From assembly GCA_964591255.1 (NCBI GenBank), contig CAZQAA010000028.1, positions 1 to 21,384 on the forward strand: 21,384 nucleotides of DNA, given 5' to 3'. Shown here piece after piece: positions 14,766 to 21,384 of the stretch. Below the pieces are notes generated by a model, which saw nothing but the letters and a program-made list of their open reading frames with translations, was not told the DNA's origin and made no database searches. Position numbers and translations under genes: made by a program. The stretch comes from CAZQAA01 sp964591255 (GTDB lineage Bacteria > Desulfobacterota > DSM-4660 > Desulfatiglandales > Desulfatiglandaceae). Numbering within the stretch: the first letter of the stretch is position 1; the number at the start of each line of letters is the position of its first letter.

Positions 14766-16334
14766 ATGGAAAAGGTGAATAGACGGGAATTCTTTAAATA
14801 TATTGGTGCCTTAGGCCTGGGAGGCATAGGGCTTGGCTTTAATTTGTCCGGTGCGGATTTCATAAAAGACGTCTGGGCGGCCGACATGGAAAAGGAGGAT
14901 TTTCCCGGCCGCACAAAGACCGTATCCCATATCTGGAAAGACAAAAGCAGGGCATGGGACGGGAAGTCCGAATATTATGCAGTAGAGAGTGACCGGGACA
15001 AGACCCCCAGGGTGCTTGAGCTGCCTTTGGATGACGGAAAGACCTGGAAGACCAGGGATAAGTACTGGAAATGGCCCACGACGGATGAGATTGTGCCTCC
15101 CGATGTGGCGGAAAGGCTCATGCATCCCAAAGGCGCCAGGGGGTTGCAGGAGGAATGGCAGGAGATCATAGGATTCAGGGCCGCGGACAAGGTGGGTAAG
15201 ATAGCGCCCGAGATCAGGCCGGGCCTGATTATAAACGGCAGCAATTACAAAAAATACCCTGGATTGAAAGAACTGATGCCATCGGATATATACGCACGCC
15301 TGGATCCCAACAGTTATCTTCCCCTGCCCCAGATTGAAATAGTTCCGACCCGCAGTATCTATCCCTCAAAGGGATGGATCGAATTTACGCGTAAATACAG
15401 CAGGAATTGTTCTATTGCAGATGACGGTGTCAGCCTGAACGGGTGGACTGCCGGCACACCGTTTCCACGTCCGAAAAGCGGGGTTGAACTGGCGTGGAAC
15501 CATGACAAGGTGGACATCGTGGGAGACTGCCTCCGTTTTGCCCCCATGTACTGGGACCTTTACGGCGCTGACGGATCGTACGAAAGGACATATCATTTTA
15601 ACCTATGGTATTTCAGGGCAACGGGCAGGACCCATATCGATCCCATGCCCACTTACGGTGAGAACAAGGAGGGTGTATTCGAGTGGATGGTGAATTATTT
15701 CAGTTATCCCCAGGATATAAAGGGGATGACCCTGTTTCGCGTGCATTATCTGGATACACGCAAGCCAGACATTATGAAGGCATATATTCCCTCAATGAGG
15801 CGGGTGCGGAAGATGTCCGGGACAGACCTCTTTGATCCGCTAATGGGCTCTGATATGATCTGGGAGGATTTCAGGAGTTACTGGCAGAAGCTTTCCCCCA
15901 CAATTTTCCCGAATGAGTACAACTTATTGGAGTTGAGGGAGTATCTCCTTCCCTCAACTGCCCCTTACGGGTATGCCAGGCACTATCCTCGCCTGGGCAA
16001 GGACTATTTCTGTTTTGAGAGACGCCCTGTGTATGTAGTGGAAATAAAATCCAAGGATCCCGCCTATGTATATGGGAGGAGGGTCCTGTATTTAGACGCC
16101 GAGACATTTACCCTGTTGCATATACAAAACTACGACCAGGAAGGAAGGTTGTGGCGCACCTGGATGAAGAACATGATCTGCGAGCCTGAAACCGGGGTCC
16201 TCCATGAGGATGTGACAAATATCATTGATCATATAAGTCAACATGCCACTACACTGCACTTCACCCCTTCCTGTTGTTGCAAGTGGATCACCCCTTCATT
16301 GCCGGGGCGTTATTTTGCAGGTCGGGCAAGGTAA
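14766..16334 (+). CDS. DUF1329-family periplasmic protein with a Tat signal peptide
   Basis: The 522-residue protein starts at ATG 14766, with AAGGGG 8 nt upstream. GTG 14757 is an in-frame alternative. Residues 5-11 (NRREFFK), followed by a glycine-rich hydrophobic stretch (about 13-27) and VWAAD, form a twin-arginine signal peptide with cleavage near residue 38. The DUF1329 core is visible as PFPRPKSGVELAWNHDKV, then KAYIPSMRRVRKMSG and the C-terminal RRVLYLDAETFTLLHIQNYD. DUF1329 proteins are thought to adopt a LolA/LolB-like fold that could hold a hydrophobic ligand, and they pair with DUF1302 barrels. Tat export implies folding in the cytoplasm, which I find unusual for this family. The C-terminus contains an odd CCCKW run. 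It is separated from its barrel partner by the repeat at 14599-14738. Confidence 0.82.
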   Translation: MEKVNRREFFKYIGALGLGGIGLGFNLSGADFIKDVWAADMEKEDFPGRTKTVSHIWKDKSRAWDGKSEYYAVESDRDKTPRVLELPLDDGKTWKTRDKYWKWPTTDEIVPPDVAERLMHPKGARGLQEEWQEIIGFRAADKVGKIAPEIRPGLIINGSNYKKYPGLKELMPSDIYARLDPNSYLPLPQIEIVPTRSIYPSKGWIEFTRKYSRNCSIADDGVSLNGWTAGTPFPRPKSGVELAWNHDKVDIVGDCLRFAPMYWDLYGADGSYERTYHFNLWYFRATGRTHIDPMPTYGENKEGVFEWMVNYFSYPQDIKGMTLFRVHYLDTRKPDIMKAYIPSMRRVRKMSGTDLFDPLMGSDMIWEDFRSYWQKLSPTIFPNEYNLLELREYLLPSTAPYGYARHYPRLGKDYFCFERRPVYVVEIKSKDPAYVYGRRVLYLDAETFTLLHIQNYDQEGRLWRTWMKNMICEPETGVLHEDVTNIIDHISQHATTLHFTPSCCCKWITPSLPGRYFAGRAR

Positions 16335-16458
16335 TTTTCTTGACGCTCAACGGTTTTTGTGATACGCAGGAGCCGCGTTAGTTCAAGGAAGTAAATAGTA
16401 GATATTCCAGGGATATGGCTGGTGGCAGTCGCCGGCCGGGATCATTATCTAATAAACG

Positions 16459-16467
16459 AAGGAGGTT
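16459..16467 (+). promoter_or_regulatory. Ribosome binding site fixing the fhs start
   Basis: GAAGGAGGT lies 7 nt before ATG 16475. It supports this start over the in-frame codon at 16415, whose extra residues are basic and unlike the family. Confidence 0.7.
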
Positions 16468-16474
16468 AAAAGGA

Positions 16475-18238
16475 ATGGCTTATAATGCAGTAGAGATGGA
16501 AGACTGGCAGATTTCCGAGGCCGCAGAGAAGAACATGCCCATGCCCGATGAATGGAGAGACAGACTGGGCCTTGAAAAGGATGAAATCCTGCCCATGGGC
16601 AGATTGGCTAAACTGGATTTTTTAAAGATTATTGACCGGTTGAAAGACAAGCCCGATGGAAAGTATATCGAGGTGACGGCCATTACCCCGACTCCCCTGG
16701 GTGAGGGAAAGAGCACCACGTCATGTGGCCTGATGGAAGGTCTGGGCAAGCGGGGGGTCAACGTTGGAGGTGCCCTCAGACAGCCCTCCGGCGGTCCTAC
16801 CATGAATGTAAAAGGGACCGCGGCAGGCGGAGGAAATTCCCTTCTTATCCCCATGACCGAGTTCTCTCTGGGCCTCACCGGTGATATAAACGATATCATG
16901 AACGCCCACAATCTGGCCATGGTGGCCCTGACCGCACGTATGCAGCATGAGCGCAATTACAACGACGAGCAGCTGCAAAGACTTTCAGGGATGAGACGTC
17001 TGGATATAGATCCCACGCGTGTTGAACTGGGATGGATTATAGATTTTTGCGCCCAGGCGCTCAGAAATATTATCATCGGCATAGGCGGCAGATATGATGG
17101 CTTTACCATGCAGTCCAAATTCGGTATTGCCGTTGGTTCTGAATGCATGGCTATCCTGGCCGTTATCAGGGACCTGGCGGACCTGAGAAAGCGTCTTGAT
17201 GAGATTACCGTGGCGTTTGACAAGAGCGGCAAACCTGTAACCACAGGCGATCTTGAGGTAGGTGGCGCCATGACCGCCTTTATGCGCAACACCATTAACC
17301 CTACACTTATGTGTACAGCCGAATATAATCCATGTATGGTGCATGCGGGCCCCTTTGCCAATATAGCGGTGGGTCAGTCATCCATAATTGCCGACCGGGT
17401 GGGTCTGAAACTCTTTGATTACCATGTTACCGAGAGCGGTTTTGCCGCTGACATAGGTTTCGAGAAGTTCTGGAATGTAAAGTGTCGCTTCAGCGGTCTC
17501 AAGCCCCACGTTTCCGTCCTTACATCCACCATCCGGGCGCTTAAGATGCACGGCGGCGGCCCCAAGGTTGTTCCGGGTATTGCATTGCCGGATGAGTATA
17601 CCAAGGAGAACCTGGAGCTGGTGGAAAAGGGATGTGAAAACATGGTCCACCATATCAACACCATTCGCAAGGCAGGTATCAATCCTGTTGTATGCGTCAA
17701 TCGTTTCTATACCGATACGGATGCAGAGGTTGCGATTGTCAAAAAGGCGGCCGAGGCGGCAGGTGCCCGCTGCGCCGAGTCCAAGCACTGGGAACTTGGA
17801 GGCGAAGGTGCCCTGGAATTTGCCGATGCGGTTATTGATGCGTGTAACGAGGAAAATGATTTTAAATTCCTCTATCCCCTTGAAATGAAACTGCGTGACC
17901 GTGTGGAAACCATTGCAAAAGAGGTTTACGGGGCCGATGGCGTTTCATGGAGTCCTGAGGCGGAGAGCAAGGCAAAGATGCTGGAGAGTGATCCCAAGTA
18001 TGCCGATTATGCAACCATGATGGTCAAGACCCACCTGAGTCTGAGCCATGATCCCACACTAAAGGGTGTCCCCAAGGGCTGGGTCCTTCCCATACGTGAC
18101 GTGTTGATCTATTCCGGGGCGAAATTTCTGTGTCCATGTGCGGGCACCATCAGCCTGATGCCGGGTACAGGATCCAATCCTGCCTTCCGGAGGATAGATG
18201 TGGACACCAAGACCGGCAAGGTCTCAGGTTTGTTCTGA
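16475..18238 (+). CDS. fhs: Formate-tetrahydrofolate ligase (10-formyl-THF synthetase)
   Basis: Fhs makes 10-formyl-THF from formate, ATP and THF in the cytoplasm. It is a step of the methyl branch of the Wood-Ljungdahl pathway, or runs in reverse during oxidation, and supplies purine synthesis. The 587 residues are slightly longer than clostridial enzymes (about 557). The P-loop is PTPLGEGKSTT. Other family blocks are LRQPSGGPTMNVKGTAAGGG, LTGDIND, EVGGAMTAFM, HAGPFANIA, ALKMHGGGP, KTHLSLSHDPTLKGVP and the terminal VSGLF. Several blocks (PTPLGEGKS, RQPS, RLDIDP, LPDEYTKENLELVEKG) read more like the synthetase domain of eukaryotic C1-THF synthase than the Moorella enzyme. It lies 140 nt after the DUF1329 gene and probably has its own transcript; I could not place a convincing promoter. 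Confidence 0.95.
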   Translation: MAYNAVEMEDWQISEAAEKNMPMPDEWRDRLGLEKDEILPMGRLAKLDFLKIIDRLKDKPDGKYIEVTAITPTPLGEGKSTTSCGLMEGLGKRGVNVGGALRQPSGGPTMNVKGTAAGGGNSLLIPMTEFSLGLTGDINDIMNAHNLAMVALTARMQHERNYNDEQLQRLSGMRRLDIDPTRVELGWIIDFCAQALRNIIIGIGGRYDGFTMQSKFGIAVGSECMAILAVIRDLADLRKRLDEITVAFDKSGKPVTTGDLEVGGAMTAFMRNTINPTLMCTAEYNPCMVHAGPFANIAVGQSSIIADRVGLKLFDYHVTESGFAADIGFEKFWNVKCRFSGLKPHVSVLTSTIRALKMHGGGPKVVPGIALPDEYTKENLELVEKGCENMVHHINTIRKAGINPVVCVNRFYTDTDAEVAIVKKAAEAAGARCAESKHWELGGEGALEFADAVIDACNEENDFKFLYPLEMKLRDRVETIAKEVYGADGVSWSPEAESKAKMLESDPKYADYATMMVKTHLSLSHDPTLKGVPKGWVLPIRDVLIYSGAKFLCPCAGTISLMPGTGSNPAFRRIDVDTKTGKVSGLF

Positions 18239-18269
18239 TTGGTCCAGGTTATATCTAATTAAGAAATAA

Positions 18270-18302
18270 AAAAAGAGGGCTGCATATCAGCCCTCTTTTT
18301 TT
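18270..18302. terminator. Bidirectional rho-independent terminator between fhs and the DUF47 gene
   Basis: AAGAGGGCTG, a 5-nt loop (CATAT) and CAGCCCTCTT form a perfect 10-bp stem. It is flanked by A-runs on the left and T-runs on the right, so a U-tract follows the stem on both strands. It lies about 30 nt after the fhs stop and about 25 nt after the DUF47 stop, serving both convergent genes. Confidence 0.9.
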
Positions 18303-18326
18303 ATCATGATGTTTTAAGAATGGAAA

Positions 18327-18992
18327 CTAAATGGCAATCATAGCCCTCATGCGATCTGCGGCATTTTCTGCATGATCTGCAATATCTCCCACGATCTCAA
18401 CCAGCCTGATCATGTGAAATACCACAAGGGCCTCCTTGATCGTTGCAAATATCTTGAGTTTTAATTCACGTTCCAGGAGATCGGCTTCATGTTCGTACTG
18501 CCTTATGTCGTGGATCAGGCTCTTCATTCTGGTCCTTTCATCCTCGGATCTGCTTTTGAAAAAATCCGTTGCCATGGATACAAGCCTTGGCAGCTTTTCA
18601 ACCGGTTGGACCACCGATTTTACCAGGTGCTGGAAGTCCGTACCCACGTCCTTGGGGATACCCCTTGGCCTGAATGACAGCCAGAAAAGGGCCTCTTCCA
18701 CCTCGTCCAGCACGTTGTCCTGTTCCTTGAGATACTGGAAGAGCTGGAATTTGTCCACCGGCATTAGTATACCCCTTGGCAGATGATTGCGGATATTCCT
18801 CTTTATGGCATCTGCCTCACTTTCCATGCGTGCTACCTGGTCTGTAAGGAGGTCGAAATCCTTGCACTGGTCGGAGAGGTGACAGGTTACGGCATTTTCG
18901 AAAAGTGATGCACATTCCTTCACTTTGTCGGCATGCTTTTGAAGGTTTTCAAAAGGGGACCTGTAAAACAGTGAGCTAAGTGATAATCGCAT
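18327..18992 (-). CDS. DUF47/PhoU-like protein partnered with a PiT phosphate transporter
   Basis: This 221-residue all-helical protein belongs to the DUF47 family, distant relatives of PhoU. Family traits visible are the N-terminal FYRSPFENLQKHADKVKECA, the acidic metal-binding type helix ESEADAIKRNIRNHL (about 62-76), KEQDNVLDEVEEAL, and the repeat element YEHEADLLERELK with EIVGDIADHAENAADRM near the end. The duplicated E-x-x-x-D patterns are typical of PhoU-fold metal sites. It starts 25 nt after the pit gene with a strong AGGAGGG, so the two form an operon. The inferred role is control of Pi flux through the transporter. Confidence 0.9.
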   Translation of the reverse strand: MRLSLSSLFYRSPFENLQKHADKVKECASLFENAVTCHLSDQCKDFDLLTDQVARMESEADAIKRNIRNHLPRGILMPVDKFQLFQYLKEQDNVLDEVEEALFWLSFRPRGIPKDVGTDFQHLVKSVVQPVEKLPRLVSMATDFFKSRSEDERTRMKSLIHDIRQYEHEADLLERELKLKIFATIKEALVVFHMIRLVEIVGDIADHAENAADRMRAMIAI

Positions 18993-19017
18993 GATTTTTC
19001 TCCCTCCTGATAATCTA

Positions 19018-20265
19018 TTATATCATAATAAACATGAGAAGTTTATACAAAAGCATGGAAAGGAGTATGGTGAAGGGGAGCGTCACGATCCATGAAAGGC
19101 CGATATTCTTCAGGACCCTGAGGTCGATGGTCCCCATTCCCCGCATAATGCCCACCCCCACAACAGAGCCAACCAGCACATGCGTGGTTGATATGGGAAA
19201 GCCTAATCTGGAACAGACAAGGATCGTGGTGGCTGCCCCGAACTGGGCACTGAATCCGCGAACAGGTGTGATTTCCGTGATGTTTTCGCCGATAGTCCTG
19301 ATCACACGTGTCCCAAATGCCATGAGTCCTCCTCCCACGGCCATTCCTCCTACCAAAAGCATCCAGAAAGGCACTTCCACCCGCAATGCCACGGCCCCTG
19401 TCTTGATTACTGAAAAGATCGCCGCCAGGGGACCGACGGCATTGGCCACATCATTGGCGCCATGGGCAAATGCCACGTAACAGGCAGTCAGTATCTGGAG
19501 TTTGGCAAAAAGGGACTCGACCGGGGAAGACTGGCGCTCAGTAGATCGTATTTTCGCCCTGCGCATCTGCCATTGGACCCATCTGCGTCCAAGGAATGCT
19601 GCTATTATGGCAACAGGAATGGTCATAAGGACTGTATTAAAAAAAGCTATTTCCAGGTGAAGATTCTTCAATCCCTTGAAGATAAAGGAGAGGATAAGGA
19701 CCAGTACTACCAGAAAAATGAGGAAAGGGGCATAGTGTTCAGCGGATGCATATGGGTCTTTTGTGGACAGGATCTTTTTTTCGGCAAAAAAATACATCCC
19801 TCCGCCGATAAGTCCTCCCATTAAGGGAGAGACCACCCAGCTCAGGACAATGGACACGATTTTTCCCCAACTCACTGCGGATGCCCCCACGCTCAGGAGG
19901 CCGAACCCAACAACTCCTCCTACAATGGCATGGGTGGTGGAGACCGGAAGTCCGAAAAATGTGGCCAGATTTACGCAAATGCCTGCCGAGATCAGGGCGG
20001 CGAACATCCCCATCATGAATTTTTCAGGTTCACCCACAAGCAGGGTGGGATCGATGATCCCCTTGCTGATGGTATTGGTGACATATCCGCCCGCGAGTGT
20101 GGCACCCAGGGCATTGGCAATGATTGATATGAGTATGGCCTGTTTGAGGGTTATGGCGCGTGAGCCCACCGATGTCCCCATGGCATTGGCGAGGTCGTTG
20201 GCACCGATATTGGCTGCCATGTAGATCCCGATAAACGTGGCCAAAGATAAGATGATGATGTCCAT
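19018..20265 (-). CDS. pit: PiT-family low-affinity inorganic phosphate transporter
   Basis: This 415-residue polytopic inner-membrane protein imports phosphate, or metal-phosphate, driven by an ion gradient. It shows the internal duplication of the PiT family. The first half carries GANDLANAMGTSVGSRAITL near residues 22-41 and GLPVSTTHAIVGGVVG. The second half carries the matching FAHGANDVANAVGPLAAI and GFPISTTHVLVGSVVG. About ten hydrophobic segments are visible, with a basic cytoplasmic loop (GRRWVQWQMRRAKIR) before the second half. No clear Shine-Dalgarno precedes ATG 20265. It is the first gene of a two-gene operon with DUF47, and is insulated from the upstream thiolase by a terminator. 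Confidence 0.93.
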   Translation of the reverse strand: MDIIILSLATFIGIYMAANIGANDLANAMGTSVGSRAITLKQAILISIIANALGATLAGGYVTNTISKGIIDPTLLVGEPEKFMMGMFAALISAGICVNLATFFGLPVSTTHAIVGGVVGFGLLSVGASAVSWGKIVSIVLSWVVSPLMGGLIGGGMYFFAEKKILSTKDPYASAEHYAPFLIFLVVLVLILSFIFKGLKNLHLEIAFFNTVLMTIPVAIIAAFLGRRWVQWQMRRAKIRSTERQSSPVESLFAKLQILTACYVAFAHGANDVANAVGPLAAIFSVIKTGAVALRVEVPFWMLLVGGMAVGGGLMAFGTRVIRTIGENITEITPVRGFSAQFGAATTILVCSRLGFPISTTHVLVGSVVGVGIMRGMGTIDLRVLKNIGLSWIVTLPFTILLSMLLYKLLMFIMI

Positions 20266-20320
20266 ACTTGCCGTATTCTCTGCTGATTATCTGCCGATTT
20301 GGTATTTTTTTAGCAAGGAG

Positions 20321-20359
20321 AAAAAAGAGGACTGCCCTCCCTCAGGGACAGTCCTCTTT
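20321..20359 (-). terminator. Rho-independent terminator of the thiolase-family gene
   Basis: Read on the minus strand, AAAGAGGACTGTCCCT pairs across a short loop with AGGGCAGTCCTCTTT, with a single bulge, and is followed by a T-run. It lies about 50 nt after the stop of the thiolase gene and separates it from the pit operon. Confidence 0.85.
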
Positions 20360-20411
20360 CCTTATGGGTAATATATGCAGACACCTTGTTTATATATTTG
20401 GTTTTTATCCG

Positions 20412-21384
20412 CTACTTTCCGATCTTCAATACCATACCTGCTCCGGTGTCCCCTGCGGCGCAACCTGCCCAGAGCATATAACCTCCTCCAGCCATTACCG
20501 TCTGCTCAATTCCTTCTATGATCAGACGACCGGCCGTGGGGCCCTGGGGGTGGCCGAAGATAAGCGAAGATCCGTAGTCATTGAATGTCATTGGATCAAT
20601 GCCGAACTGCTGTGAAAAATACAGGTCATTTGCGGCAAACGGGTTATGGGTTTTTATGACCTTGATATCATTGATGGAAAGCCCGGCCTTCTCAAGGGCC
20701 ATCTTTGCTGCAGGCACCACTGCCATGGCCATGTGGGCCTTTTTGGCCCTGGAAAATCCGTAGGAAATCACCTGGATCTCAATACTTGGATCAGCGCTCA
20801 GTTCCCTGGCCTTGTCCTGGTTTGTCACTATGACTCCACAGTTGCCGTCCGCGGGGAATGTCTGGGACGCGAAGGTATGGATGCCGTCAGGCAGGACCGG
20901 CCTCAAGGATGCGAGTCCTTCCTTGGTGCTTGGGGTAACCCCTTCATCAGCCTCCACAAGTTTCACCTTTTTCTTGGATATTTTTGCTTCCACCGGAAAC
21001 ATGTATCGTTTCTGGAACTCCCTGTCATTTTCAAGGGCCATTGTATATTGCTCATACCTCCTGAGGGTCAACTCGTCGGCCTGCTCCCTGGTAAGCCCTG
21101 CCTCTTTGGAGACGTTTTCAGCGGTCTTGATCATGGCCTCTCCGGCATAGGGGTCTTTCCCGAAATTATCCATCAGCCAGTTCTCCGATTCCACCTCGCC
21201 GCCAGGTCCCATGGGATTGGGCCATACCGTGTGAGGCCCGTTGGAACACCTGTCCACCATCAGGCAATAGGGAAGATTGTAAAACCCTGTTTCCACACCA
21301 AGGGCAGCTTGGTAGATGCATGTTGTGGAAGTGGTGCATGCCTGGCTTATGGTAACGCCCGGAATATTGGTTGCTCCCATCATG
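20412..21384 (-). CDS. Thiolase-family protein (acetyl-CoA acetyltransferase-like), 5' end outside window
   Basis: About 323 C-terminal residues are present, and the reading frame runs off the right edge. Roughly the first 80-100 residues of a normal thiolase (about 390-430) are missing. The ATG at 21383 is therefore most likely internal. Numbering from that ATG, the nucleophilic-Cys region reads ISQACTTSTTCIYQAALG. The second half has THNPFAANDLYFSQQFGI, where classical thiolases have NEAFA, then SSLIFGHPQGPTAG with the conserved GHP, and a glycine-rich end AGGGYMLWAGCAAGDTGAGM containing the second catalytic Cys. Thus Cys, His and Cys are all kept, but the motifs around them differ from classical PhaA/FadA thiolases. 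It may act in acetoacetyl-CoA or acyl-CoA metabolism; the substrate cannot be assigned. Confidence 0.85.
   Translation of the reverse strand, partial: MMGATNIPGVTISQACTTSTTCIYQAALGVETGFYNLPYCLMVDRCSNGPHTVWPNPMGPGGEVESENWLMDNFGKDPYAGEAMIKTAENVSKEAGLTREQADELTLRRYEQYTMALENDREFQKRYMFPVEAKISKKKVKLVEADEGVTPSTKEGLASLRPVLPDGIHTFASQTFPADGNCGVIVTNQDKARELSADPSIEIQVISYGFSRAKKAHMAMAVVPAAKMALEKAGLSINDIKVIKTHNPFAANDLYFSQQFGIDPMTFNDYGSSLIFGHPQGPTAGRLIIEGIEQTVMAGGGYMLWAGCAAGDTGAGMVLKIGK

Noticed and set aside
16415..16474. 20-residue N-terminal extension of Fhs
   Set aside because: The extension is basic and unlike the family. GAAGGAGGT with correct spacing fixes ATG 16475.
16335..16474. Folate-sensing riboswitch or promoter upstream of fhs
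   Set aside because: A TTGACG box is present but has no acceptable -10 partner, and I could not match the region to the THF riboswitch pattern.
1..21384. CRISPR array, prophage, transposase gene, tRNA or rRNA
   Set aside because: I looked for evenly spaced repeats, integrase or transposase motifs and tRNA cloverleafs on both strands and saw none.

Overview
The window looks like chromosomal core sequence from an anaerobic Desulfobacterota bacterium, a sulfate reducer or a close syntrophic relative. This rests on recognised families, not on a database search. The supporting features are a siroheme-dependent heme cluster (hemB, ahbD and an ahbA-like gene), a GatCAB/AspRS indirect tRNA amidation cluster, formate-tetrahydrofolate ligase, a variant thiolase, and a palindromic dispersed repeat of a type I recall from this phylum. 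I see no phage, insertion sequence with transposase, CRISPR array, tRNA or rRNA.

Layout. Positions 2-2528 (+): hemB (5' end outside the window), ahbD (TTG start) and an ahbA-like siroheme decarboxylase subunit, tightly packed. Positions 2525-3432 (-): an AT-richer stretch with a small membrane-anchored protein, overlapping ahbA by 4 nt, and a lysine-rich H1-like protein with a good promoter. Positions 3433-11611 (-), in transcription order: aspS-gatC (one fused ORF), gatA, gatB and glnE. These are linked by glutamine and asparagine metabolism. Positions 11612-12183: a 572-nt divergent intergenic region with inverted repeats, a possible promoter and a 46-codon ORF.

Positions 12184-16334 (+): an envelope cassette of a lipoprotein, a hotdog thioesterase, a DUF1302-type outer-membrane barrel and a Tat-exported DUF1329 protein. 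A roughly 140-bp palindromic repeat sits exactly between the last two. Positions 16475-18238 (+): a eukaryote-like fhs, closed by a bidirectional terminator. Positions 18327-20265 (-): a PiT phosphate transporter and its DUF47 partner. Positions 20412-21384 (-): a 5'-truncated thiolase-family gene with its own terminator.

The most distinctive items are the AspRS-GatC fusion, which keeps an in-frame Met and a weak Shine-Dalgarno at the GatC boundary, and the lipoprotein/thioesterase/DUF1302/Tat-DUF1329 cassette. The cassette is the best candidate for an uncharacterised system. It may move or modify hydrophobic or acyl compounds at the outer membrane, but that function is inference only.
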